DNA of 64,000 nucleotides from Arthrobotrys musiformis (lineage: Eukaryota > Ascomycota > Orbiliomycetes > Orbiliales > Orbiliaceae): the NCBI GenBank assembly GCA_036971715.1, contig JAVHJL010000007.1, positions 1,550,001-1,614,000 on the forward strand, written 5' to 3'. A model generated the notes under the pieces. It saw only the letters and a program-made list of their open reading frames with translations. It ran no database searches and was not told where the DNA came from. The translations under genes and the position numbers were made by a program. Shown in pieces: positions 1 through 10,739 of the stretch (within the stretch, counting starts at the first letter, position 1; each line of letters starts with the position of its first letter).

Positions 1-455
1 ATTTCTTCCCGGTCTTCTTCACGTATGCGCGTGTTAACTCCGTTGTGAATGCTATAAGTTTTGCTAACAAGGCAATCTAGATGCGTTGAAATCCACAGAG
101 CCACCCGTGACGTTCAGAGATGCAAGGCTAAGTACGGAGATGTCAGTAGCATTTAGTAAATCAATTTCCTTGTATATGCTAATATATTCGTTAATATAGG
201 ATTGGGATGAGTACACCAGGCAGTGCCCGTACCTTTTCATCCCCTACATTTGGTAAATCCTGAAACTCGGGGGCAGAAACTGCCATAGGCAAATATTCCG
301 CCTTAAGTAAAATATTATACAAGTATCTCGTGCAATAGGCGGCTGGCTGTCAACAATGCGGCTAAGCTCGAATCCCCTTTCTACAATAATTCTGTTGGGA
401 CCGTATTAGGTGGGAGTAGTTTTGATGGAGCGAATAAAGATGGCGAAGGAGTGCC

Positions 456-472
456 GGGGGGCGGGGGGCGGG
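456..472 (+). other. G-run cluster, possible G-quadruplex
   Basis: Three G runs of 6, 6 and 3 bases are separated by single C residues. A run of six can donate two G-triplets, so an intramolecular four-strand fold is possible. No gene start lies close by, so a role is not supported. Confidence 0.35.
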
Positions 473-1837
473 TGATAATGTATATACGGCAGTGAGGATG
501 GAGGAAAGGAAACACAATGGGGAATCTTAGTATCACTCTTAATACAACTGTATTTATAGCTTAAACAAAAAAAAAAAACCCTCAAAAAATTAGATCCCTA
601 AGGCTCGACAACGTTCTATATGTACGACCTGATTCCCATTGACCTTGTAGACTTAAGGTGTGGCCAGCTGGGTTTCCGAGGGCGGTAGGGTTGACACCAA
701 GCAAACTTTTGGCTGGGCTTAGGCTCCCCGATGATGATTCAGGATTCTATTCGTAAGTTTGTCACGTGGACATGGCATATTAATGTATGTCCCCGTTAGT
801 TCGAGTTTTTTCAAGTCAGAAGTCAACGGCCTGAGAGTGTATTTTCCATACGGCATTCAGGCATGTACGTATATATCAGATGTAATCATGTACTAGCTAT
901 TAAAGAAGATCGCTAGGAAGTAATAAAATTCTGCTCGATCTAGTAATCACGCGGCATAATTCGAGAAACAAAGTACGTACATCCTCACTTGACTACCCAG
1001 TCCGTGCATAACCACAATTTTGCAAAAGTGCCTTATCGGCAGGGTAAAAAAGTAAATATATACAAGGTTGGCAATGATATGGGGAGGATAGGAGATTTGC
1101 CACGTCTATGACCTATCGTACTAATGGGAAATAGATGGGAGAGGCTCGTTTGACAATTCTTGTTGCGCATCCGGTGAACGGCTACCTAACCCTAAGTTGA
1201 TATACCCCATTAGTTGTAACAGTGTTTCATTCGAGTATGGTAATTGGATTTCTAACGCTTTTTGGGAAAGGCCCCAAGAGATTTCTCAATTGCGTTGTGC
1301 CTAAGTGCCTTTAGCTCTCGCATATTCTGGTCTCTATCATCTGTCTAGTTACGCCGTGTAGCCGGCTTCGAATCTTCGTTATAGCTTAACCTCAATTCTA
1401 GGCGCTCAAAGTAGAGCCAGTGGGAGATGACTAGCTGTTTAGGCTATTACCAATACAAATTTTTTGAGCGGGTGCATTTTTGTCGCTTAAAGGAAACAAA
1501 ATCTGACCTCCTTGCAGCACAATTTTGTTTCAGTACATGAGCCACATTTGTATTGACACAATTGTTGGTATGAATCCGCCTGCACAAAATTACCGACGAA
1601 CCGGCCATAACAGCATCGCCCTTATATTATTCCTCCGCCTTCATCATCGATAGCGAAAATAATTGCAATTAAACAAATATAGACTATTATTCGTTTTTGT
1701 CGATACAAGAGATATCTTTTGTTTGATAAGATTGTGATCGTTCTGATTCGATTTATATCACTATCGTTTGCGTCGCATGCAGGTAAGTGACTCCCAGACT
1801 AATTCGCTCAATATTAATATGGTCTGCGATCGATAAT

Positions 1838-1904
1838 GAACTCTTGGCAACACTGAAGCGTTGCGAGAGTTTGGTATGGTCTGGAGCGAACTCTTGGCAA
1901 CACT
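1838..1904 (+). repeat. Two-copy direct repeat, 50-bp spacing
   Basis: The 17-mer GAACTCTTGGCAACACT occurs at 1838-1854 and again at 1888-1904, each preceded by a TGGTCTG. It looks like a short tandem duplication of about 50 bp, just left of the tRNA-like element. Confidence 0.7.
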
Positions 1905-1983
1905 CGGTTTGGTAATAATTCGTTGCTCATTCAAATAGGCTTAGCTCGGTGTTCTGGGAGGACAAAAAATATATAAACCATAT

Positions 1984-2103
1984 ACTCTCAGACGGGGGGT
2001 CGGACCCCGGTCGTCCGCGCGCTTTTTTTTTCGGTTTTGTTGCTTTAGGCTTCAGGCTTTGTTTAGTCTTCTACCAACTGACAGGCGGAAATCTTGACCA
2101 TTG
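1984..2103 (-). mobile_element. tRNA-like Pol III element (SINE-like), copy 1
   Basis: Read on the minus strand, this copy starts with a segment like a tRNA D-arm/A box (TGTCAGTTGGTAGA, complement of 2070-2083) and ends with a T-arm-like hairpin (diverged B box near 1991-2007). Between them is an A-rich linker. The same layout recurs at 6394-6520 (about 90% alike by eye) and, shortened, at 53811-53892. The 5' and 3' ends do not pair as an acceptor stem, so it is not a working tRNA. It is better read as a tRNA-derived SINE or tRNA pseudogene family. Its B box has two changes from the perfect box in copies 2 and 3, so this copy is probably the weakest Pol III target. The minisatellite starts directly beside it. 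Confidence 0.55.
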
Positions 2104-2106
2104 GAT

Positions 2107-2409
2107 TGTCAATATAAAAGTGTTCTCTGCAGCTGGACTGTTAATATAAAAGTGTTTTTCGCAGTTGGAGCATTAATACAAAAGTTTCCCTAACAGTTGA
2201 ACCACTAGTACAAAAGTATTCTTGACGGTTGGAGCATTAATACCTAAGTGTTCTCACAGTCAGAGCATTAGTACAAAAGTGCCCTTCGCAGTTGGAGCAT
2301 TAGTGGGAACGAGACTAGAGCATTAGTACAAAAGTGTTCTCGTAGTTAGAGCAGTACAAAAGTGTTCTCGCAGTAAAGCGTTCTCGCAGTAAAGCGTTCT
2401 CGCAGTTGC
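2107..2409. repeat. Degenerate 32-bp minisatellite
   Basis: About nine to ten imperfect units of roughly 32 bp, built around ATTAGTACAAAAGTGTTCTC followed by GCAGTTGGAGC. At the right end the unit shrinks to a 16-bp form (AAAGCGTTCTCGCAGT repeated). Units differ by several bases, so the array is old or evolves by slippage. It abuts the tRNA-like copy 1 and ends about 200 bp from the 3' end of the ankyrin gene. Confidence 0.85.
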
Positions 2410-2612
2410 ATTGTGAATTGGTCTCGTGCGGCCTCTTGAGAATGGTGATACGTGATGGCTAATTCCAGGAAACCCTAAAGTATATGCGTACAATTTGTAA
2501 AACTAAACCGTTCAGCAACTAGGACATTCCCACAATGACCCCAATCAGCTGCTGATCTTTTTGGTAAGGCCATCGCTAGTTTGGATAATATATTAAATAA
2601 CATAGGGTACAT

Positions 2613-5338
2613 TCATCGCGCCATCCGAGAACGTGTGCTCGACAGATGAAATTGCACTCCCATGGGAGCATACTGAGGATAATACCATACCAAAACCGCC
2701 ACGAGGCAAACCCAAACAAGCAGTGATGGCACGTGCCGTCGCCAATATGCAAGAAGCACTTGCAATGCTGTTAGCTCGCCAGTACTCAAGTTAATACCTG
2801 TGACCCTAAATTTTTGACATTCTTGGGGCTTGTCTTCGTTGTGTTCAGCAACCACCTTCCCACTTTCTTCTTTGTATTCAGCTAGGAACTTGAGCAAATT
2901 TTTAAACGCATCCAAGAACCCGGGTATATCCTCCCTCTTTGCCGCAATCTCTAGAGCGGTCGCTGTCCCTTCGTCGGCGTATCCCGGCTCATTCGGGTCG
3001 AGCTCGCAAAGATTTTCGGCAAATAGTTCCAAAACCTTGAGTGTCTCTAAATCTCCAGTCTCCGCGGCTATGTGGAGTATGTTACTCGTTAGTTTTTCGC
3101 CGCGAACGTTAACGTACTCGCCAGCAAAAAAACACTTCGCACCGTATTCGTGTAAAACTTTGAGGACCTCATGGCCGTTGTGTTCAACTGCGTATTTCAG
3201 GGCCGGTTCAGCCACACGGTTCAGCCTATCTGGATCCGCTCCGTTTTCTAGCAGAAAACGTGCATGATGGTGGGCATCATAACTCGCTGCGTTCATGAGT
3301 GGTGTGACTTGGTCCTGGTCGCCTATATTCGGATCGGTTCCTGCTTGGATAAGGCTTCTACCGATAGAAATGCCGGCTTCAATATCCTCAAATGAACTCC
3401 AAGCCCAAACCGATAATGGTAGAGCTCCTGTGAGATCCTTCACATTGTGGTTTGCGCCAGCCGCCAACAGAGCCTCAACACATTCAAGATGGCCATTTTC
3501 AGCGGCTCTGTGCAGTGCTGCGTGACCGCGCTTATCTTGAGTGTCCAAGTCTGCTCCATGATGAATCAGGATCTTGACTTGCTCGATATCCCCTCTGCTT
3601 GCTGCCCACCATATCGGTGTTCTGCCCGATGCATCTGGGACATCAATTGAGCTTGTGGAGCATTGCAGTTGTTCATCAAGGCTGCCCACGGCAACCTGAA
3701 ACACAATCTTGTGAATATATGTGAACTCTTCTTGTTCGATATAATCGTTGATATCGAACAATTCGGCGACCGCTCTGATTTCCGGGCTGGGGTTTTTGTT
3801 TCCCAAAACGAGGCTACAGGCGTTCTGGGCAGGAGTCCTATGCGCATATTCCCGACCGTTAGAACACCACGGTCAGTTAATTGCGGTACTAAGGAAAAAA
3901 CACAAGGTTCGGACTTACATTCCAAAATCATTTTTTAAATTTGGGTCGGCGCCCCATTGGAGCAAGAACTGGCACACCTCTGGCCGGCTGTTCACTACTG
4001 CATACTATTCAGAGGTAAGCTTAAGCATCATCACGTGTTACTAATCCGCTGCCTTTCGCTAGCGCCACAGAGCTACTTACGTTTAACGCCGAGACACCGC
4101 CCTCATAATCCATATCATTCGGTCTAGCCATTCGGTTCTGCAGCAAAAGTTTGATACGCCCCAAGTCGTTCCACGCTGCTCCCCACATTATTGTTTCAGA
4201 GTTCATCCTGAGTCGGGCGTGGGTTGTGAGTCGTGCGTTTGATATCCCCTGATTACTGACGTTTGCTGCGCCGACAAGAACCCGGTTCATCCACCACGTT
4301 GGGAAGTAATATATGACATGTATCGACGACTGACTCTGACCCTTGCATTTCTTTTGCGTACATTTTGTAGTCTTGAATACCGGCGATCCTACGTAACCGA
4401 TAAATAAGAAACCGAGTATCTGACGGAAGATGGCTGGAGTGGAAATGCTGCTACGACGATGGCATGCGCAGAGACAGTACGAGGAGCAGCCAACTGCCTT
4501 AGCGGTAACTTTAAAGTAGGTACTCGTGCTATTTGAGTTCGAATTGGTATTCTGAAACGAAGCGCTAGTGATATTCGGGCTTGAATTGTAAAATATCTGT
4601 ATCAGGTCCTGAACATTTTGAAGGATCTGGTCCTGTTTGTCGATAAGGGTCTGCGTAGGTTTTGACAATTGATCGACCGATGCTTGTAACTGAGATTGCG
4701 TATGTGTTAGGTGAGTAGTATGATTGATTAACGTCTTTTGTGACTGTTCTATGTTGGCCGATTGTAGACTAATTCCGGTAACGGATAGCTCGATTCGGGA
4801 TGAAGCATCTCTGATTGGAAAGTTAATTAAAAATTATTAGAAAGAACGAAGCTTCTGATGGGAGAGACTTTAACGCTCACAAGATATGAGTCGATAATAG
4901 TAATTGCAGATCCGCCCGTAACTGCTTTATATTATCCTTGTATCTAATCACGTCGTCCTGACGTTTGAGCCAAAGGAAAACCAGCTTCGTCCTCCCCGAG
5001 GATTGAGCCGTAGCCACCTCATTCAAGAACTTTTCCAACTTTGATATCCATTTTTGTGCCCTATCCAATATTTTTATCAGATCATCATCCCATTTCAATG
5101 GCGCCTGTGTATTTCCAGTCGCTACCGCCACAGATGCTTGTGCGTTTTGCGCTTTGCGGTGTGATTCCTCAACACGAGCCAGGAGTATGAACAACTCGTT
5201 TAACTCGTTGTTAAGCGACTGAACCTCCACAGGAGCCTTGTGAGATGTTTGAATAATTAAATTTATTGTTTTAGTACATGCCGCGCAAGCACCCATCACC
5301 GCAATGATGCTCGCTGTAATCGATAAAGGGTCGGCCAT
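2613..5338 (-). CDS. Ankyrin-repeat protein with fungal STAND-type N-terminus, Cys/His motif and C-terminal membrane segment
   Basis: Four exons fit one frame: 5338-4881, 4810-4081, 4004-3919 and 3837-2613. They give 832 aa, with introns of 70, 76 and 81 bp. Donors are GTGAGC, GTAAGT and GTAAGT; all acceptors are AG, and the last intron has a CTAAC branch-like site. The start (AAAATGG context) opens MADPLSITASIIAVMGA, the usual opening of a helical N-terminal domain found on many fungal NLR-like and ankyrin proteins. Residues about 153-235 are Gln/Leu-rich and helix-prone. A Cys/His cluster (C261, C265, C267, C269, H270, then C303 and C308) precedes a YYFP motif; this block is common in fungal ankyrin proteins and may bind metal. 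Ankyrin repeats begin near 375 and run to about 700; exon 3 supplies the clear unit ending WGADPNLKN, which supports the splicing. Residues 794-811 are a strong membrane helix. Partner and role are unknown; a recognition or scaffold protein is inferred. An intron in the last 100 codons cannot be excluded. Confidence 0.85.
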
Positions 5339-5863
5339 TTTGGGGGAATGATAGAAAGCAGCGATGCGTTTTTGGGAAGGTGCGGTTTGGGATGGAGCTA
5401 ATGCGCAATAGGGAGGTGGAAATGTCTTTGGTATTTATCATTATCGATTATCGAGGCGAACGATGGTACCGAGTACCCCGCCGGTGACAGGCAGCCGGCA
5501 GCCGTTTGAGCCTCGCAGCCTTGCGAGCTGTCATCACCAGCATTGTACAGAAAACCAATAAGAGCCAAGATTCATGGCAAAGGAATGAGGAGTCAAGGAT
5601 CCGATCGAAAGGAAACCAGCATAATCAAACCCGCTGTAACGCTTATTGTTTGACATCGATGTACCTCCCAGGTTTGAATGCTGGACACGGCTACTGGGTC
5701 CGTGACAACTTCAGTTCTAACGCATCTTCACGAGATTTGAAAGGAAAACCCCCCCAAAAACTCTTAAAGCGATAAGTTTCCAGCATCGAGGCGTTCGAAA
5801 CTTTTATTATAGGATACTTTACAGGGTACATCTCCTGCGATGCGGGTTGAAGGCAGACGCCGA
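5339..5863. other. Upstream region of the ankyrin gene
   Basis: Normal composition. It should contain the promoter of the minus-strand ankyrin gene, but no clear TATA or other site stands out. An 89-codon open frame at 5506-5775 has no coding character that I recognise. Confidence 0.4.
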
Positions 5864-6052
5864 TCATTTCCCAGACCTCGTTTTTACCTCGAGATCAGTT
5901 GTTAATTCTGACAGGGCTAACGCTATCGAGGCTAGCGCTTGGATTTGAGGCTGAGACCTTGGCTTTGGCTGGGCATAAATGAAGACGGCGAGGCTGATGT
6001 ATAGTATGAGTGAGAAGGTGGTATTTTTGTGATTGGTAAAGAGGATGTTCAT
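5864..6052 (-). CDS. Possible small secreted protein or first exon (weak)
   Basis: A 62-codon frame starts at a true ATG (6052-6050). Residues about 11-27 are a hydrophobic stretch (TTFSLILYISLAVFIYA) after a polar start, like a signal peptide, and a polar tail of 35 residues follows. A GTAAAA at the Glu-Val-Lys codons near the end could be a splice donor, so this may be exon 1 of a longer gene reaching toward 5.4 kb. I found no clear second exon. The hydrophobic run could be chance in a T-rich stretch. Confidence 0.22.
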   Translation of the reverse strand: MNILFTNHKNTTFSLILYISLAVFIYAQPKPRSQPQIQALASIALALSELTTDLEVKTRSGK

Positions 6053-6393
6053 TAAAAACTGTAGAGAATTTATAAGCCCTATCGATAATGGATTTTCATT
6101 AAAGGAACAAATAGGTTTGAATAATTAGTAATACTGTGAATATGAGATTGAATAGAAGTTTTTTTGCTTTCCTGATAATACTAAGGAAATATTATTACAA
6201 ATTTTTTGATCCTAACTAGATCAAGAGCGCTCGCAAATCGTGAGCATATTGTGTGGTTTGTACTCCGTACATTTTTGTGGAAAACGCTTTATGTTTTAGT
6301 TGTCAAACATATTCCGTATTCGGAGAACATATTTGTTCTCCCGATTCGGTAACGAAAGTCCGGCCCAAAACAGTCCAAAACAAACCAAAAAAA

Positions 6394-6520
6394 ACTCTCA
6401 GGCGGGGAATCGAACCCCGGTCGTCCGCGCGCTTTTTTTTTTGGTTTTGTTGCTTTAAGCTTCAGGCTTTGTTTAGTCTTCTACCTTCCCCAACTGACAG
6501 GCGGAAATCTTGACCACTGG
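6394..6520 (-). mobile_element. tRNA-like Pol III element, copy 2, at the left edge of the AT-rich block
   Basis: On the minus strand: an A-box-like segment around 6484-6499, an A-rich linker, then a perfect B box GGTTCGATTCC (complement of 6406-6416) inside a GGGG/CCCC T-arm hairpin. An eight-T run follows (complement of 6387-6394), a normal Pol III terminator. Order and orientation match copy 1. Copy 1 has a contiguous TTGGTAGA where this copy carries a few extra bases. The AT-rich block begins directly to the right, at about 6525. Confidence 0.6.
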
Positions 6521-7687
6521 AATATCTGACTTTATTGCTTTTGTATTAGTAATACAAAATTGAAAGATCTGGTTAACTAACAAAAGTATAATCTCAAATC
6601 TAATAATAATATAAATATTAGTTAGTTTTGTTTCCAGAAATATTAGTTTAAAAATGATATCTAGATATTAATGTAAAAGTATTATGGTATTGCATTATTA
6701 AAACATCTCTTAAAATAAACAAATTAAAACTGTTTTAAACTATTAAACCACAAAATCAAAACAAGTTTGCGATTTTAATAAAATCTTCTAATTTTAGTCT
6801 AATTCATTTATTGGAGTATAAAATACACATTACAATACATTTAGTAATTATTAAAACATTGTCCAAAAGTATCTCGTAAGCACTTGATTTGTAATAAACT
6901 CAATATACACTACAAAAATGATTTAAGGTATCTTAGGCCGGATATAACAAAATTAGTCTAATAAATAACAAAATTTCATCAATGTTTACAGATTTTTTAA
7001 TAAAGAAATATAATTTAGTAATTTTTGATTGTAGTTAAAATTATTTAATAAATTTTAACTACCGTATCTATTCATAAAATAATAGAGTTTTTTGCATGTT
7101 ACAATATTAATTAATAAACTTTTTTATGTTTTTGAGATATATCTGTAAATTTATTGTAGTATATAATTGATTTTAATGTTTTAATAATATTACAATTTTG
7201 CAATAATTTTATAATAATATCAAGTTATGTATTTTTCTGTATTTTATTAGAATATTATTTTTAAAGCAAATCTTTTATTTGTATTTACAGTTTATCAAAA
7301 AATTGTAAATTATGCAAATTTTTATAAAATGGTTTTAAATTTTTTTTATTTTTATTTTTACTTTCTCTTTTTTACTTCTTTAAATAACATACATTATTAC
7401 GATAAAAAACAGTAATAATATGATTATTTATTAATAAAAAAACTTTATATTTATTTAATATTTTAAAAATAATTAATATATAAGTAAAACAGATAATATT
7501 ATTTTAATTTTTCAATTATATATTTTAAAACTTTTTTTTTTTTAATTTTAGTATTAAATAAAAATTTATTAGCAATTAAATTTTAGGTTTTAATAGAAAA
7601 AAATTATTTTAAAAAAATTTAATAATCAAAAGTTAAATATATTAATTATTATTTTATTTATAAATTTAATAAAAAAACTATTTTTAT
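6521..7687. other. AT-rich, RIP-degraded host sequence left of E1
   Basis: Composition drops abruptly to very high AT with TA/TT/AA dominating. No open frame. It is not part of the E family, whose first LTR starts at 7693 after TATAT. It may be the far end of the older element X or unrelated RIP-affected DNA. The change of composition is within tens of bases of the tRNA-like copy 2. Confidence 0.6.
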
Positions 7688-7692
7688 TATAT

Positions 7693-8350
7693 TGTCACGC
7701 CCACACTATATGACTAGTCCCGATCAGGCATATGGCTTGGCGCGATAAACATGCTTCTGATTCCACATCCTAATTTTCTTCTAAAGAATCTGGTTTATTT
7801 TTACTATAAATATTTGTTTAAAGAAAATAAGTCAATTTCCTACATTATATAAAATATATTATTTCTATAATATATTTGGTTTTATTTGATTAGTGGAAAT
7901 CTAATTTATTAGTCCATCCCATCTTTATATAATATTTATTATAATATATATATAATGAATTACTACTTACTAGAAAACTCACCTCTTAAAAATAAATAAT
8001 AAGCAAACAGGCAAGTTATAATTTTATATATAATTTATTTTTTATATGGAAATTTTATTATATATTTAAGAACTTTTTAAATAATGGCAATTCTCAGAAT
8101 CTTTTTTGGAATTCTATTAGTCAATTTATTAACTATTTTTACTAATTTATTACCCAATAGTAAAACCTTAAAATAATCTTATAAGTTTTTTATTTATTTT
8201 ATTATATTATATTTTTTATATATAACTTTATTAATTCTACTAAATACTAATTGTTTTCTTTAAAAAATTTGAATCAATAGAATTAAGAAACTAATAAAGT
8301 ATTAAACTTATTTGGGAATTTTATTAAAAAAATCTAACTAAGGTGTAATA
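7693..8350 (+). repeat. LTR1 (5' LTR of E1)
   Basis: 658 bp. The outer 120 bp keep their C and G bases (TGTCACGCCCACACTATATG and on), while the inner end is AT-converted. The left flank is TATAT. Confidence 0.88.
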
Positions 8351-9566
8351 TTTTGATTGATTTAATTTTTAGTAAGGTGAATAGTATATATTAGTATAAT
8401 AAATAATTAATTATAATTTAAATAATAATAATAGTAGTAATAAATATAAATTATTTTTTAAAAAAAAATCTGGAACTTTTTTAAAATTTAATAATAGTAA
8501 TTAACTATAAAAAATAATATATATAAACTCAATTATATAAATAGATTTATAAACTAAAAAGATAAATTTTATTTTTAATCTAGTATTAATTTATTTTCTT
8601 AATAAAAATTCTTATATATAGATATTAATAGTAAGTTTATAAGAATTGATATTTTTATTAAAACTTATTAATATTTAAAATATAATTTAAGTAGTACTAA
8701 ATTTATAAAACTAAAAAAAAAAAAAATACATATAATATATTAGAAACTTTAGTAAAGATATTTTTAAAAAATTCTCTAAATTATTAAATGATAATATAGA
8801 GAATAATAAAAAAATTATAAAAGAAAAATCTAATTTTTTTTTATTATAAATTCTTAAAGAATAAATTAAGGAATTTTAGGCAAAACTAGTATAATATAAT
8901 ACTAAGGGATTTAAAATTTAAAATAAATGAGATGAATTTTAAAAAAAACTTAATACTAAAATATTATAAATTAATAATTTAATAAAGTTTAATAAAATTT
9001 TTAAAAAATTTAATTATTTTCTTTAATAATTTAATATTTATTTTTGATTTTAAGCTTTTTGATTTTTTTATAATAGTATTAAAATCTTATTTATAAGAAT
9101 ATATTTTAATAGTATTATTTTTTAAACCTATATTTATTATTAAAACTATATAATGATTAAGGAAGAAGAAAAACAAAATTTAAATGTAGTTAAAATAATA
9201 ATAAATTATAAATTTTTTATTATTTTTTTTAAATAATAATATGGTAAAGATGATAAGACTATAAAAGTTTAATAATAGATTATTATTCTTAAGCAAACTA
9301 ATTTTGTTTGTAATTATTTTTAAAAATTCAATAAACTTGCAATTTTAATTAATTAAAATAAATCTAACTTATATTGGAGAGTTTGAGAAGGACTTAAAAT
9401 AAAATTTTAATAATATATATATATTTATGAAAAAAAATACTAAAATAAAAGACTATCTACTATAATTTGTATAAAAATACAATAATATATTATTAAAATT
9501 AATGATATTAATTTTAAAATTTATATTAATTAATCTTTTTATAAAAAAAAAAAAAAATATAATAAT
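7693..9566 (+). mobile_element. Retrotransposon E1, 5' part (LTR plus start of gag region)
   Basis: LTR 7693-8350 (658 bp) begins TGTCACGCCC and ends TGTAATA, a RIP form of TGTAACA. It is followed by 1216 bp of internal sequence that aligns with the same segment of E2 (from 18370) and of E4 (from 39406). The copy breaks off in an AAT-rich run at 9566, where a reversed LTR fragment follows. The rest of E1 lies reversed at 10082-17822; flipping 9567-17822 restores a full copy with an internal region of 8299 bp, matching 8300 in E3 and E4. All coding frames are destroyed by RIP. Confidence 0.85.
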
Positions 9567-9676
9567 AAAAATAAACCAGATTCTTCAAAAAAAAATTAGA
9601 ATACAAAATCAGAAGTATGTTTATCACACCAAGCCATATGCCTAATCGGGGCTAGTCATATGGTGTAGACGTGACA
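9567..9676 (-). repeat. First 110 bp of LTR3, detached and reversed
   Basis: Reads as the complement of an LTR start: ...CTAGTCATATGG...CGTGACA, ending at 9676 and followed by TTTTG. It supplies exactly the part that the LTR at 17823 lacks (110 + 547 = 657 bp). TTTTG is the complement of CAAAA, the target duplication found after LTR4 at 27347-27351. Confidence 0.88.
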
Positions 9677-10081
9677 TTTTGTTTTTCTTTTATTTTTAAT
9701 ATTTTAATTTTAAAATATTATTTATTTCTTTTTTTAAGGGTTTTTATAATATTTTAAATATAAGGGTTTTTAAGTATTACTGTTTATTGAGCTTTTTATA
9801 TTATTATAATATTAATTTATTAGATTTTTTTAAATAATATAAGTATTTTGATTTGATTTTTTATATATTTATTTTTTTTTTAAGAGAGGTTTTTTGACTT
9901 TCTGGTTAATGTATTGGCTTTAATATTAGTTTTTTTAAAAATAAAGAATATTTTAAAATTAAATTGAGATAAAAATTTTATTTATTTTATTTATTTTTAT
10001 TTAAAATATTATTTAATTATAAAATATTTTAAATTTTTATAATCTATAAAAATATATATTTAAATATGAATATTTATAAGG
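9677..10081. other. Older AT-rich sequence X, piece between E2 and E1 ends
   Basis: About 400 bp with no similarity to the E family. It ends in TAAGG (10077-10081), the same 5-mer that follows LTR6 at 37975-37979. Together with 37980-38728 and 49325 onward it seems to be one older sequence split by E insertions. C is depleted and G kept on the top strand, as at 49.3-51.3 kb. Confidence 0.65.
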
Positions 10082-10739
10082 TATTACACCTTGGTCAGGT
10101 CTCCTTAGCAGGATTCCCAAATAAACCTAATACCTTACTAGTTTTTTAATTCTATTAATTTAAATTTTTTAGAAAAAACAATCAATATTTAGTAGAACTA
10201 ATAAAATTACATATAAAAAATATAATATAATAAAATAAATAAAAAACTTATAGAATTATTTTAAAACTTTATTATTAAATAATAAATTAATAAAAATAAT
10301 TAATAAATTAATTAATAAAATTCCAAAAAAAATTCTAAAAATTACTATTATTTAAAAAATTCTTAAATATATAATAAAGTTTCCATATAAAAAATAAATT
10401 ATATATAAAATTATAATTTATTTATTTATTTATTATTTATTTCTAAGAAATAAGTTTTTTGGTGAGTAACAATTTATCATATATATATTATAATAAATAT
10501 TATATAAAAATAAAATAAACTAATAAATTAGATTTCTATTAATTAAATAAAATTAAATATATTATAAAAATAATATATTTTATATAATATAAAAAATTAA
10601 TTTATTTTCTTTAAAGAAATATTTATAATAAAAATAAACTAAATTCTTTAGAAAAGAATTAGAATATAAAATTAAAAATATATTTATTATATTAAATTAT
10701 ATATCTAATTAGGACTAGTTATATAATATAAGTATAATA
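10082..10739 (-). repeat. LTR2 (3' LTR of E1)
   Basis: Its outer end (10082-10140, TATTACACCTTGGTCAGGTC) is well kept, and its inner end near 10739 is fully AT-converted. The left flank is TAAGG. Confidence 0.87.

Larger units (their letters stand above)
1..1940. other. Gene-free stretch of normal base composition
   Basis: No open frame of 60 codons or more is present on either strand, and I could not assemble a convincing spliced gene. Composition is ordinary and not RIP-like. Small local features are a G-run cluster at 456-472, an A-run near 568-578 and a duplicated 17-mer near 1838-1904. It may hold the regulatory DNA of a gene beyond the left edge or decayed sequence; nothing decides between these. 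Confidence 0.5.

Noticed and set aside
5506..5775. 89-codon plus-strand frame
   Set aside because: No family resemblance, no partner exon, and it lies in the promoter region of the ankyrin gene.
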